Positions 1-8,985 are shown, counted from the first letter of the stretch. The stretch is 64,000 nt of DNA from Patulibacter minatonensis DSM 18081 (GCF_000519325.1 NZ_KI912613.1:3091432-3155431), one strand, 5' to 3'. Program-made: numbers and translations. The notes: generated by a model from the letters alone, not told the origin.

Positions 1-503
1 GCGCCGCCCATGACGCAGACGACGCGCAGGTGCACGTCCTGGTCGTCGAACTCCACGTGCGTGAGGTCGAGCTCGCTGCCGCCCATGAGCGAGAGCGAGG
101 TGCAGCGCCGGCCCAGGCGCCACACGCCGGCGCGCTCGACCCCGCTCATGATCGCCACCAGCCAGCGGGAACCCCCGTCGCCGCCGCGGACGGCGACGCG
201 GCCCGGAGCGGGGTCCGCGCCCGCGGCGACGCTGTGCGTCCCGGCCGGGACGAGGTCGGCGACCAGCGCGTCGAGGTCGTCGCGCGTGACCGCGGCGTAG
301 GCGGCGTCGAGGCGCCCGTCGAGCTCGTCGACGGTCAGCCGCCCGTCGCCGCCGGCGTCGCGCAGCACGGTGGCCGTGCGTTCGCGGTCCGCGTCCGACG
401 CCCGGAGGGCCGGGGACGACCGGTGCGCGGGCGGGGTGGGGGCGCCGGGGGTCTCCCGGTCCTCCGGGGGAGCGGGGGCGGGGTCCGGCTCGGGGGCGGC
501 CAT
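1..503 (-). CDS. DUF1707 domain protein, 3' end outside the window
   Basis: The reading frame opens at an ATG (503-501) and runs off the left edge after 167 codons. A Pro/Ala-rich stretch of about 33 residues is followed by a DUF1707 (SHOCT-like) domain with the typical RASDADRERTATVLRDA start and an LTVDELDGRLDAAYAA core. The rest, with its G-SELDLTHVEFDD segment, resembles the LiaF-like cell-wall stress domain often found behind DUF1707. Function beyond membrane or envelope association is unknown. On the minus strand TAGCGT (516-511) ends 7 bases before the ATG and there is no Shine-Dalgarno sequence, so it is probably leaderless. It is divergent from alkB. Confidence 0.75.
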   Translation of the reverse strand, partial: MAAPEPDPAPAPPEDRETPGAPTPPAHRSSPALRASDADRERTATVLRDAGGDGRLTVDELDGRLDAAYAAVTRDDLDALVADLVPAGTHSVAAGADPAPGRVAVRGGDGGSRWLVAIMSGVERAGVWRLGRRCTSLSLMGGSELDLTHVEFDDQDVHLRVVCVMGG

Positions 504-658
504 GCGCAGGACGCTACCGCCGGGCGGTCCCCGGATCGACCGCGGGTCCGGCCGGGGCGCATCGTCCCCCGCCGGTCCTCGGCCACGGTCCGCCCGGTCC
601 TGCGGCGCGTGTGCCGTGCGTCCGGTTCTGGACATCGGGCACGATCCTGCCCACGCGA

Positions 659-723
659 TGGACACATGCGCTATGTTCTGTCCAAGCACTTGACATCCAG
701 TGCGTCGTTGTACAAAGGAGGAG
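659..723 (+). promoter_or_regulatory. alkB promoter, candidate operators and strong RBS
   Basis: An inverted repeat TGGACA-N14-TGTCCA (659-664/679-684) overlaps a TATGTT hexamer (672-677). A second near-palindrome, TGTCCAAGCACTTGACA, lies at 679-695. AGGAGGAG (716-723) is a strong Shine-Dalgarno sequence 4 bases before the alkB ATG, which fixes the start at 728. The dyads are good candidate sites for the TetR protein encoded just downstream of alkB. Assignment of the -10 is uncertain. Confidence 0.5.
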
Positions 724-727
724 CACG

Positions 728-2302
728 ATGGGTACCGCAGCGATCCCCGGACCCCACGGCGCCGCAGGCGACGGGGCCGACGACCACCACGACCACGGGC
801 ACAGCCATGGGGGCGGCGACGCTCCCGAGGTCACGCCCGCGTCCTGGACCGACGGCAAGCGCTACGCGTGGCTGCTCGGGCTGATCGTCCCGATCTCGCC
901 GTTCATCGCCTACGGGCTCGTCGAGGCCACCGGTCTCGGCGTCCTCTGGTGGCTCGGGCCGCTCCTCGTGTTCGCGCTGATGCCGGTCCTCGACACCCTG
1001 ATCGGCACCGACGCCGAGAACCCGCCGGACCGCGTCCTGGCCTGGCTGGAGCAGGACCGCTACTACCGCTGGTGCACGTACCTCTACGTGCCGCTCCAGT
1101 ACGCCTCGCTCGTGTTCGCGTGCGTCATGTGGGCGTCGGGCGACCTCTCCGTCGTCGAGTCGATCGGCCTGGCCGCGACCGTCGGCTGCGTCTCGGGCTT
1201 CGCGATCAATGCCGCCCACGAGCTCGGGCACAAGCGCGACGCCGCCGAGAAGTGGCTGTCGAAGATCGCCCTGGCGCAGACCGGCTACGGCCACTTCTTC
1301 GTCGAGCACAACCGCGGCCACCACGTCCGCGTCGCCACGCCGGAGGACCCCGCCAGCTCGCGCCTCGGTCAGAGCTTCTGGGTCTTCCTCCCGCGCACCG
1401 TCTACGGCAGCGCGACGTCGTCCTGGCACCTCGAGCGCGAGCGGTTCCGCCGGCTCGGCACGAGTCCGTGGACGTTCCGGAACGACCTGCTCAACGCCTG
1501 GGCGATGACCGTCGTCGGCTTCGTCGTGCTCGTCGCCGCGTTCGGCGTCGACGTCGTGCCGTACCTGCTGCTGCAGGGCGTCATCGGGTTCTCGCTGCTC
1601 GAGATCGTCAACTACCTCGAGCACTACGGGCTCGTCCGACAGCAGAAGGAGGACGGCCGGTACGAGCGCACGCGTCCCGAGCACTCGTGGAACAGCAACA
1701 ACGTCGCCTCGAACGTCTTCCTCTTCCACCTCCAGCGCCACAGCGACCACCACGCGCACCCGACCCGCCGCTACCAGGCATTGCGCCACTTCGAGGAGGC
1801 CCCGCAGCTGCCCTCCGGCTACGCGACGATGATCCTGCTGGCGCTCTTCCCGCCGATCTGGCGCCGCGTCATGGACCACCGCGTCCTCGCGCACTACGGC
1901 GGCGACGTCACCCGCGCGAACATCCACCCGCGCCGCCGGGGGCACGTCCTCGCGAAGTACGGCCCCGGCACGAAGCCGGCCGAGGAGGGCGCCCGCGTCT
2001 TCGCCGTCCGCGAGGCCGCCGACGAGCGCGCCCGACTGCAGGCCGAGGCCGAGGCCGCGGCGGCCGCCGCCCAGGCCGAGGTCGTCGCCGACGCCTACTC
2101 GTGCCCGATCTGCGACTACGTGTACGAGGTCGCCGCCGGCGACCCCCGCAACGGCGTCCCGGCGGGCACCGCGTGGAGCGGCGTCCCGGACGACTGGAAC
2201 TGCCCGGAGTGCGGCGTGCGCGACAAGGCCGACTTCGTCCCCGTCACCGACGGCCGCACCGCCGTGGCCGCCGGCGGGGCATCGCGGACGCAGGACGACT
2301 AG
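728..2302 (+). CDS. alkB: Alkane 1-monooxygenase-rubredoxin fusion (AlkB type)
   Basis: Membrane non-heme diiron hydroxylase predicted to oxidise n-alkanes to 1-alkanols, with its own electron carrier attached (524 aa). All AlkB histidine boxes are present: HELGHK (164-169), EHNRGHH (193-199), LQRHSDHH (335-342), plus NYLEHYGL. Several membrane helices surround them. An Ala/Glu linker leads to a C-terminal rubredoxin with Fe ligands C459/C462 and C492/C495 (CPIC and CPEC). The start follows a strong RBS at 716-723. Such fusions are known from Dietzia, Nocardioides and Prauserella. The first 30 residues are unusually His/Asp-rich (HHDHGHSHGG). A TetR gene begins 4 bases after the stop, suggesting co-transcription. 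A rubredoxin reductase is still needed; the FAD protein at 15895 is one candidate. Confidence 0.95.
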   Translation: MGTAAIPGPHGAAGDGADDHHDHGHSHGGGDAPEVTPASWTDGKRYAWLLGLIVPISPFIAYGLVEATGLGVLWWLGPLLVFALMPVLDTLIGTDAENPPDRVLAWLEQDRYYRWCTYLYVPLQYASLVFACVMWASGDLSVVESIGLAATVGCVSGFAINAAHELGHKRDAAEKWLSKIALAQTGYGHFFVEHNRGHHVRVATPEDPASSRLGQSFWVFLPRTVYGSATSSWHLERERFRRLGTSPWTFRNDLLNAWAMTVVGFVVLVAAFGVDVVPYLLLQGVIGFSLLEIVNYLEHYGLVRQQKEDGRYERTRPEHSWNSNNVASNVFLFHLQRHSDHHAHPTRRYQALRHFEEAPQLPSGYATMILLALFPPIWRRVMDHRVLAHYGGDVTRANIHPRRRGHVLAKYGPGTKPAEEGARVFAVREAADERARLQAEAEAAAAAAQAEVVADAYSCPICDYVYEVAAGDPRNGVPAGTAWSGVPDDWNCPECGVRDKADFVPVTDGRTAVAAGGASRTQDD

Positions 2303-2306
2303 CGTC

Positions 2307-2972
2307 GTGCGCTCCGTGCTGCACCCCGACCCCCGGACCACCTCCACCGACGCCCGCACGACCGACGAGCCGACCTTCGCGGACGCGTCGCGGTCGCTAC
2401 TGCGCCGGACGCTGCTCGAGGCCGCGCGCGACCTCGCCGCGGACCGGCCCTGGCGGTCGGTCACGATGGCCGCGATCGCGTCGCGGGCCGGCGTCTCCCG
2501 GCAGACGGTCTACAACGAGTTCGGATCCCGCCCGCAGCTCACCGAGGCGCTCGTCATGCACGAGCTCGAGGAGTTCCTGGCGGCGATCGAGGGTGCGATC
2601 CGGAGCCGCGCGGACGACCCCGCCGCGGCGCTCACGGCCGCGCTCGGCGTGTTCCTCCAGGCGGCGGCCGAGGACGCGCTCGTCGCCGCCGTGATCCGGG
2701 AGGACGGCCGGGACGACCTGCTCCCGCTCGTGACCTCCGAGGGGCGTCCGCTGCTCGAGTTCGGTGGCGCCCGGCTCGCGTCGATCATGCGCGAGACCTG
2801 GCCCGTCCTCCCCGGACCGGAGGCCGCGTTCCTGGCCGGCACCGTGATGCGGCTCGGTCTCAGCTACGTCGTCCTGCCGGTGCCGGACGACGAGCGGGAC
2901 GCCACCGCGTCCGGGGTCGCCGAGCTCGTCCGCCCGTACGTCGCGATGCTCCTGGAGCGCCACGGTGCCTGA
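2307..2972 (+). CDS. TetR-family regulator, AlkX-like
   Basis: Transcriptional regulator of 221 aa with an N-terminal TetR helix-turn-helix (about residues 32-80; VTMAAIASRAGVSRQTVYNEFGS) and a helical ligand-binding C-terminal domain. The GTG start lies 4 bases after the alkB stop. A TetR gene directly downstream of an alkB-rubredoxin fusion matches the alkW1-alkX arrangement in Dietzia, where the regulator represses the hydroxylase and responds to fatty acids. Autoregulation through the dyads at 659-695 is therefore likely, but is inference. Its stop overlaps the next gene by 8 bases, so all three genes probably form one transcript. Confidence 0.85.
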   Translation: MRSVLHPDPRTTSTDARTTDEPTFADASRSLLRRTLLEAARDLAADRPWRSVTMAAIASRAGVSRQTVYNEFGSRPQLTEALVMHELEEFLAAIEGAIRSRADDPAAALTAALGVFLQAAAEDALVAAVIREDGRDDLLPLVTSEGRPLLEFGGARLASIMRETWPVLPGPEAAFLAGTVMRLGLSYVVLPVPDDERDATASGVAELVRPYVAMLLERHGA

Positions 2973-3936
2973 GTCCCGCGAGATCCGCCGGTCCGTCGTC
3001 CGCACCTCCGACGGCGTCGGCCTCGCCGTCCGCGAGCACGGCGACCCCGCGGACCCGACCGTCGTCCTCGTCCACGGCTACCCGGACACCCAGGAGCTGT
3101 GGACCGCCGTCGTCGACCTGCTCGCGGACGACCACCACGTCGTCACCTACGACGTCCGCGGCGCGGGGGAGAGCACGGCGCCCGGCGGGCTCTCCGGCTA
3201 CGCGATGACCCGCCTCTCCGACGACCTGCTCGCGGTCGTCGAGTCGACCACGACGGACGACCGGGGCGTGCACCTCGTCGGGCACGACTGGGGCTCGATC
3301 CAGAGCTGGGAGTCCGCCGCACGGCCGGCGACCGCCGCGCGACTCCGGTCCTTCACGGCGATCGCGGGCCCGAGCCTCGACCTCACGGCGCACAAGGCCC
3401 GGAAGGGCGGTCCCGTCGACGGGCTCCGGCAGCTCGTGAAGTCCTGGTACATCCTCGCGTTCCACCTACCGCTCGCCGCGCCGCTGGCCTGGCGCGCCGG
3501 CCTCGGTCGCCGCTGGGCGCGGACGTTCCAGCGGACGGAGGGCACGCCCCCGCCGGCGGGCCATCCGGCGCCCACGATCACGACCGATGGCGTCCAGGGC
3601 ATCGGGCTCTACCGTCGCAACATGCTCGACCGGCTCCTGCGGCCCCGGTACGACCGGGTCGAGGTCCCGCTCGTCCAGGTCGGCATCACGCTCCGCGACG
3701 CCTTCATCGACCCGGCGACGTACGACGACCTGCCGGGCCGGATGCCGGAGCTGTGGGTCCGCCGCGCCGCCGCGACGCACTGGATCCCGGTGCTGCGCCC
3801 GGACGTCGTCGCCGGGTGGATCCGCGACGCGGTGGACGCGACCGAACGTGGCGGCGACGCCCCGACCGACGCCGAGATCCACCGGGAGGGCGACCCGCCC
3901 GCGGCCGACCGGCGGCCACGGACGGCGACGCGCTGA
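2965..3936 (+). CDS. Alpha/beta-fold hydrolase, epoxide-hydrolase-like
   Basis: Soluble alpha/beta hydrolase of 323 aa. HGYPDT (oxyanion-hole region) and GHDWGS (nucleophile elbow, Asp as in epoxide hydrolases and dehalogenases) are visible, and a C-terminal THWIP supplies a candidate catalytic His. The GTG start overlaps the end of the TetR gene by 8 bases, so the two are probably translationally coupled. Relatives are often found as the hydrolase half of SDR/hydrolase fusions; here it stands alone. The substrate cannot be read from sequence, but the alkB context suggests an oxidised hydrocarbon or an ester. Confidence 0.8.
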   Translation: MPESREIRRSVVRTSDGVGLAVREHGDPADPTVVLVHGYPDTQELWTAVVDLLADDHHVVTYDVRGAGESTAPGGLSGYAMTRLSDDLLAVVESTTTDDRGVHLVGHDWGSIQSWESAARPATAARLRSFTAIAGPSLDLTAHKARKGGPVDGLRQLVKSWYILAFHLPLAAPLAWRAGLGRRWARTFQRTEGTPPPAGHPAPTITTDGVQGIGLYRRNMLDRLLRPRYDRVEVPLVQVGITLRDAFIDPATYDDLPGRMPELWVRRAAATHWIPVLRPDVVAGWIRDAVDATERGGDAPTDAEIHREGDPPAADRRPRTATR

Positions 3937-4075
3937 AGCGCCGATCCCGCCGCGCGCTCCGTCGCCCGACGGGCCGCCACGCCCCGCCGGGGCCGACGGC
4001 GTACGCTCCTACCGCCGGTAGGGCCGCGCGGGTACGATCGACGCGACCCGGCACCGGCGGAGGATCGCGCCGCGG

Positions 4076-4168
4076 ATGAGGACGAGCATGCAGCCAGAAG
4101 CCACGCCACCCACGACTCCCGGGGCGCTGCCTAGGCCGGCCCGCACGAGCACCCGGGCGGACGCATGA
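4076..4168 (+). other. Candidate upstream ORF coupled to the PhaC-like fusion gene
   Basis: A 30-codon frame (ATG at 4076, internal ATG at 4088) ends in ATGA with the start codon of the gene at 4165. A TACGAT hexamer (4033-4038) could be a -10, and GGAGG lies about 14 bases before the first ATG. The peptide is Pro/Thr/Arg-rich and matches no family I know. It may be a translated leader or chance. Otherwise 3937-4164 holds only GC-rich sequence with no clear terminator. Confidence 0.3.
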
Positions 4169-7158
4169 GGCTCCTCCCGAGGGCCGTCGCGCGCCGGACG
4201 AACCACATCACGTCGGTCGCCCAGAACGCGATGGAGGTGCTGCTCCTCGGCGGACTGGAGACCGGCGACGAGCCCGCGCCGTTCGAGGTCGTGACCGAGC
4301 AACGCGTCTACCGCCTGCGCCGGTACTTCGCCGAGACCCTGGCAGCGGACGCCGATCGTCCCGTCGTCCTGCTGGTCCCGCCGATGATGCTGGCGACGGA
4401 GATCTACGACGTCTCGCCCACGTCGAGCGCGGTCACCGAGCTCGAGCGCCAGGGCATGGCGCCGTGGGTCGTCGACTTCGGCGCCCCGGAGCACGAGGAG
4501 GGCGGCCTCGAGCGCACCCTGACCGACCACGTGCTCGCGGTCTCCGACGCCATCGACCGGATCCGCGCGATCACCGGCCGCGACGTCCACCTGACGGGCT
4601 ACAGCCAGGGCGGCATGTTCTGCTATCAGGCGGCGGCGTTCCGGCGCAGCGAGGGGATCGCCAGCCTCGTCACGTTCGGCAGTCCCGTGGACTTCACGAC
4701 GCTCCCGCTCGGGATCCCGGAGCGCTTCGCGTCGAGCGCCGCCAACGTGCTCGCCGACCACGTGTTCGCCGAGCGTGCGCTGCCCGGCTGGGCGAGCGCG
4801 GCGGCCTTCCGCGCGCTCGATCCGATCAAGACGATGCGTCAGCGCGTCGACTTCCTGCGGCGGCTCGGCGACCGGGAGGGGCTGCTCCCGCGCGAGGGCC
4901 AGCGGCGCTTCCTGCAGGGCGAGGGCTTCGTCGCGTGGTCCGGGCCCGCGATCGCCGAGGTGCTGCGGCAGTTCGTCGCGCACAACCGGATGATCTCCGG
5001 CGGGTTCGTGATCGAGGACCGCCTCGTCACGCTGGCCGACCTCACGTGCCCGATCCTCGCGTTCACCGGTGACTTCGACACGATCGCCCGCCCCGAGTCC
5101 GTGCGGGCGATCCAGCGCGCGACGCCGCGGACGACCTCCTGGGAGGTCTCGGTCCCGACCGGGCACTTCGGGATGGTCGTCGGGTCCTCGGCGGGGGAGA
5201 CGACGTGGCCGACCGTCGGCCGCTGGACCCGCTGGGTCGAGGCCGGGGACGACGCCGTCGCCCCGCCGCCCGAGAACATGGCGCGGATCGTCGACGACGC
5301 CCCGCGCGAGCTGCCGTCCGGCCCGACGATCGGGGCCAGCGTCGAGCTCGCCGCCACGACCGGGGCCGGCGTCGCCCGCTCCGTCGTGCGCAGCGCCCGC
5401 CGCTCCGGCCGCAACATGCTGGGGCTCGCCAACGAGGCCGCCGCGCAGCTCCCGCGGATCTTCCGGCTGGAGCAGATCCAGCCGAGCACGCGCATGTCGC
5501 TCGGACTGCTGCTGGACGAGCAGGCGCGCCGGGCGCCCGACGGCGTGCTCTTCCTCTTCGAGGACCGCGCGATCACGCACGCCGCGGCGAAGCACCGCAT
5601 CGACTCGATCGTCCGCGGCCTGATCAGCCTCGGGGTGCGCCAGGGCCAGCACATCGGGCTCGTGATGGAGACCCGGCCGTCCGGGCTCGCGGCCGTCGCG
5701 GCGCTCAGCCGCCTCGGCGCGGTCGCGGTCCTGATGCGCCCCGACGGCGACCTCGCCCGCGAGGCCGAGCTCGGGCAGGTCGAGGCCGTCATCGCCGACC
5801 CGGAGCTCGCGGCCGGCGCGGCCGAGGCGCTCGGCGTCGACGTCTTCGTCCTCGGCGGTGGTGCCGACCCGCGCGACCTCGGGCCGGGCGTCACCGACAT
5901 GGAGCGCATCGACCCCGACGCCGTCCAGGTGCCCGCGTGGTACCGGCCGAACGCGGGGCGCGCCGTCGACGTCGCCTTCGTCGTCTTCTCCGGCGAGGGG
6001 CGCAGCACCCGCGCCAAGCGGATCACGAACCACCGCTGGGCGCTCTCCGCGTTCGGCACGGCGACCGCCGCGTCGCTCTCGCCGACCGACACGGTCTACG
6101 CGGTCACGCCGCTCCACCACCCGTCGGGGCTCCTCACGTCCGTCGGCGGCGCGGTCGCCTCCGGCGCCCGGATCGCGCTGGCCCGCGACTTCGACACCAC
6201 GACGTTCTGGGACGAGGTCCGGCGCTACGGCGTGACGGTGGTCTCGTACACGTGGACGCTGCTCCACGACCTTGTCGAAGCACCGTCGCACCCCGCCGAG
6301 GCCCACAACCCCGTCCGGCTGTTCATCGGCTCCGGCATGCCGCGCGGCCTGTGGCTGCGGGTCCTCGACCGCTTCGGGTCGGGCGGCGGGTCGGGCGCGC
6401 GGGCGCGCGTCCTCGAGTTCTACGCCTCGACCGAGGGCGACGCCGTGCTCGCGAACGTGTCGTCGCGGCCGGGATCCAAGGGCCGCAGGCTGCCGGGCAG
6501 CGCCGAGATCCGGCTCGCCCGGTGGGACGCCGAGGCCGGTACCCTGCTCGAGGGCGCGGACGGCTTCGTCCTGCCCGCGGAGGACGGCGAGGTCGGCATG
6601 CTCCTGGCCCGCGTCCGCAGCGCCGTCGAGGTCGCCCCGGGCGCCCCGCTGCGCGGCGTCTTCGCGCGGGGGGACGCCTGGCACGTGACCGGGGACCTCT
6701 TCCGCGCCGACGAGCGCGGCGACCTCTGGCTCGTCGACCACGCCCAGGCCGCGATCCACACGGCCGGCGGCATCGTCTACGCGTTCCCGATCCACGACGC
6801 GCTCGGCGGCGTGCCGGCCGTCGACCTGTCCGTCGTCTACGGCGTGGACGGCCCCGGCGGCACCGTCCTCGCGATCACCGTCGTGACGGTCCGGGACGGC
6901 CACGAGCTTCGCCCGTCCGACCTGACGGCGGCGCTCTCGACGCTCGAGGCCGGGTGCCGTCCCGACGTCGTGCACGTCGTCGACGAGATCCCGGTCACGA
7001 CGTGGTACCGGCCGATGACGGGGGACCTCCGGGCCGCGGGCGTGCCGAAGGTCCGGCGGCCGGCCCGCGCCTGGGCGCTGGACCGCACGACCGACGCGTA
7101 CGTGCCGTTGACGGCGGCGGTCCGCAAGCGGCTCGCGTCGCCGGCCCCGGTGGCCTGA
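4165..7158 (+). CDS. PHA-synthase-like hydrolase fused to an AMP-binding acyl-CoA synthetase-like domain
   Basis: A two-domain protein of 997 aa. Residues about 1-370 resemble the PhaC alpha/beta hydrolase fold (VVLLVPPMML, GYSQGGMFCYQ elbow, late GHFG histidine), but the usual PhaC cysteine is serine. Residues about 440-997 resemble the FadD/ANL superfamily: a degenerate P-loop (VFSGEGRSTRAKR), a YASTEG motif and TGDLFRADERGDLWLVDH. The C-terminal catalytic-lysine motif is replaced by TTWYRPMTGDLR, so adenylation or thioesterification activity may be altered. Mycobacteria have similar fusions annotated as acyl-CoA synthetases. A role in acyl-chain activation or transfer near the alkane genes is inference. 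No strong RBS is seen. Confidence 0.8.
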   Translation: MRLLPRAVARRTNHITSVAQNAMEVLLLGGLETGDEPAPFEVVTEQRVYRLRRYFAETLAADADRPVVLLVPPMMLATEIYDVSPTSSAVTELERQGMAPWVVDFGAPEHEEGGLERTLTDHVLAVSDAIDRIRAITGRDVHLTGYSQGGMFCYQAAAFRRSEGIASLVTFGSPVDFTTLPLGIPERFASSAANVLADHVFAERALPGWASAAAFRALDPIKTMRQRVDFLRRLGDREGLLPREGQRRFLQGEGFVAWSGPAIAEVLRQFVAHNRMISGGFVIEDRLVTLADLTCPILAFTGDFDTIARPESVRAIQRATPRTTSWEVSVPTGHFGMVVGSSAGETTWPTVGRWTRWVEAGDDAVAPPPENMARIVDDAPRELPSGPTIGASVELAATTGAGVARSVVRSARRSGRNMLGLANEAAAQLPRIFRLEQIQPSTRMSLGLLLDEQARRAPDGVLFLFEDRAITHAAAKHRIDSIVRGLISLGVRQGQHIGLVMETRPSGLAAVAALSRLGAVAVLMRPDGDLAREAELGQVEAVIADPELAAGAAEALGVDVFVLGGGADPRDLGPGVTDMERIDPDAVQVPAWYRPNAGRAVDVAFVVFSGEGRSTRAKRITNHRWALSAFGTATAASLSPTDTVYAVTPLHHPSGLLTSVGGAVASGARIALARDFDTTTFWDEVRRYGVTVVSYTWTLLHDLVEAPSHPAEAHNPVRLFIGSGMPRGLWLRVLDRFGSGGGSGARARVLEFYASTEGDAVLANVSSRPGSKGRRLPGSAEIRLARWDAEAGTLLEGADGFVLPAEDGEVGMLLARVRSAVEVAPGAPLRGVFARGDAWHVTGDLFRADERGDLWLVDHAQAAIHTAGGIVYAFPIHDALGGVPAVDLSVVYGVDGPGGTVLAITVVTVRDGHELRPSDLTAALSTLEAGCRPDVVHVVDEIPVTTWYRPMTGDLRAAGVPKVRRPARAWALDRTTDAYVPLTAAVRKRLASPAPVA

Positions 7159-7185
7159 CGCTGGACGCGTGCGAAGATCCCGCGC

Positions 7186-8379
7186 GTGTCCGACCGACCA
7201 GCACACGCGCCCCGCCTCCGGACCGTCGCCCGGGGGGACAGCGCCCGGGTCACGCCGCTCGAGCTCTTCTTCGACCTCGTCTTCGTCCTCGCGCTGACGC
7301 AGTGCACCGCGCTGATGGCCCACGACCCGTCGTGGGAGGGCATCGCGCGGGGGCTCCTCGTCCTGGCGGTGCTGTGGTGGGCGTGGGTCGGCTACTCGTG
7401 GCTGACGAGCGTGATCGACCCGGAGGAGGGGGCGGTCCGGATCGTGATGTTCGCCGCGATGGCGGCGTTCCTGATCGCCGCGCTGTGCATCCCGAAGACG
7501 TTCGAGGACCTCGGCCTGCTGTTCGCGGGGTCGATCCTCGTGGTCCGCGCGCTGCAGATCGTGCTGTTCGTGCTCGCCAGCCGCGACGATCCCGACCTGC
7601 GCTCCTCGGTGATCGGCCTGGCGGCGAGCACGGCCGTGGGCGTCGGCCTGATCGCGGCGGCGTCGGCCGCGGACGGGTTCCTGCAGGGCGCGCTGTTCGC
7701 CCTGGCGATCGTGCTCGACATGGGCGGGCCGTTCTTCTTCGGGATCGCCGGGTGGAAGCTCGTCCCCGGCCACTTCGCCGAGCGCCACGCCCTGATCGTG
7801 ATCATCGCCCTCGGGGAGTCGATCGTCGCGATCGGCATCGGGGCGGAGGAGCACGTCGACGCCGGGGTCGTGTTCGCGGCGGTTCTCGGCGTCGCGATCG
7901 CCGCGGCCCTGTGGTGGATGTACTTCGACGTCGTCGCGCTCGTCGCGGAGCGGCGGCTGGAGCAGGCCGAGGTCGGGCGGGAGCAGAACGGGATCGCCCG
8001 CGACTCGTTCTCGTACCTCCACCTGCCGATGGTCGCGGGCATCGTGCTGCTCGCGCTGGGCCTGAAGAAGTCGCTGGGCCACGTCGGGGACCACCTGTAC
8101 GTCGAGCCCGCGGCCGCGCTGCTCGGCGGGGTCGCGCTCTACACGCTCGCCCACGTGGCGTTCCGCTGGCGCAACCTGGGGCGCTTCAGCGTCCACCGGC
8201 TGATCGCCGCGGTCGTCGTCGTGGCGTTCCTCCCCGTGGCCACCCACGTCCCGGCGACCGCCACCCTGGCGTACGTGCTCGCCGTCCTCGTCGCGCTGAT
8301 CGTCTACGAGACGATCCGCTTCGCGGAGCTCCGGGACCGCCTGCGGCACCAGGCCGCGGGCGCCCACGGGGTGGACTGA
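7186..8379 (+). CDS. ltrA: Low temperature requirement protein A (LtrA) family membrane protein
   Basis: Polytopic membrane protein of 397 aa with around ten or more hydrophobic segments. The LtrA signature ELFFDLVFVLALTQ lies near residue 25, followed by W-rich helices, an FFFGIAGWKL segment and ALGESIVAIGIG. The biochemical role of the family is unknown; the name comes from a cold-growth phenotype in Listeria. GTG at 7186 is preceded by TGC-GAAGAT (7170-7178) 7 bases upstream with no Shine-Dalgarno sequence, so transcription is probably leaderless. The last codons lie inside a 31-base tandem duplication that also copies the stop codon. Confidence 0.85.
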   Translation: MSDRPAHAPRLRTVARGDSARVTPLELFFDLVFVLALTQCTALMAHDPSWEGIARGLLVLAVLWWAWVGYSWLTSVIDPEEGAVRIVMFAAMAAFLIAALCIPKTFEDLGLLFAGSILVVRALQIVLFVLASRDDPDLRSSVIGLAASTAVGVGLIAAASAADGFLQGALFALAIVLDMGGPFFFGIAGWKLVPGHFAERHALIVIIALGESIVAIGIGAEEHVDAGVVFAAVLGVAIAAALWWMYFDVVALVAERRLEQAEVGREQNGIARDSFSYLHLPMVAGIVLLALGLKKSLGHVGDHLYVEPAAALLGGVALYTLAHVAFRWRNLGRFSVHRLIAAVVVVAFLPVATHVPATATLAYVLAVLVALIVYETIRFAELRDRLRHQAAGAHGVD

Positions 8380-8414
8380 GCCCGCCGCGGGCGCCCACGG
8401 GGTGGACTGAGCCC
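8353..8414. repeat. Perfect 31-base tandem duplication across the ltrA stop codon
   Basis: 8353-8383 and 8384-8414 are identical copies beginning GCCGCGGGCGCCCACGGGG and ending TGGACTGAGCCC. The first copy encodes the last LtrA residues and its TGA; the second is untranslated. It looks like a recent slippage or unequal-exchange event. Confidence 0.95.
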
Positions 8415-8450
8415 GCGGCCGCCCGGGGCGGTCGCGTCCCCGCGCCGGGC

Positions 8451-8969
8451 TCAGGCGGGGTCGGGCGCGAGGTTCCGGGTCTCCACCGGCTCCTCTGGCG
8501 GCGTCTCGAGGCCCCGGGCGATGAGCGCCGGTCCCGGGATCGCCTTCACGCTCCAGGCCGAGAGCGGCTCGCCGCACCTGTCGCACATGAGGTGGACGTC
8601 GGGATGCCCGCCGCAGCGCTTGTGGACGATCACGCGGGGCGGCCCCTCCGGCTCGGGGTAGTGCTCGTCGCCCCACTGGCGGAGGTGCTCGATGACCGTC
8701 CACAGCCCGAGGCCCTTCTCGGTCAGCACGTACTCGAACCGCGGCGGGCGGTCCTGGTACGGCCGGCGCTCCAGGACGCCCTCGTCCACGAGGCGACGCA
8801 GGCGCGCGGTGAGCACGCTGCGCGTGACGCCGGTGTGCGACTGCAGGTCGTCGAACCGCCGCACGCCGAGCATCACGCTGCGGACCAGCAGCAGCGTCCA
8901 GCGCTCGCCGACCACCTCCAGCGACCGTGCGACGGAGCAGACCTGGGTGTCGTAGTCCCGATGCAGCAC
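8451..8969 (-). CDS. HxlR-family transcriptional regulator with C-terminal zinc-ribbon-like tail
   Basis: A DNA-binding protein of 172 aa. Residues about 1-105 are a winged helix typical of HxlR/MarR-like regulators (CSVARSLEVVGERWTLLLVRS at the start, then a wing with RPPRFEYVLTEKG). The last 60 residues add CGG and CDRCGE, a possible zinc ribbon. A GTG start at 8969 is preferred because it opens directly on the HxlR core (LHRDYDTQVC). It is divergent from the MFS gene at 9042, which it probably regulates. Direct repeats in the intergenic region are candidate sites. Confidence 0.85.
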   Translation of the reverse strand: MLHRDYDTQVCSVARSLEVVGERWTLLLVRSVMLGVRRFDDLQSHTGVTRSVLTARLRRLVDEGVLERRPYQDRPPRFEYVLTEKGLGLWTVIEHLRQWGDEHYPEPEGPPRVIVHKRCGGHPDVHLMCDRCGEPLSAWSVKAIPGPALIARGLETPPEEPVETRNLAPDPA

Positions 8970-8985
8970 ATGTCCACCGTAACAC

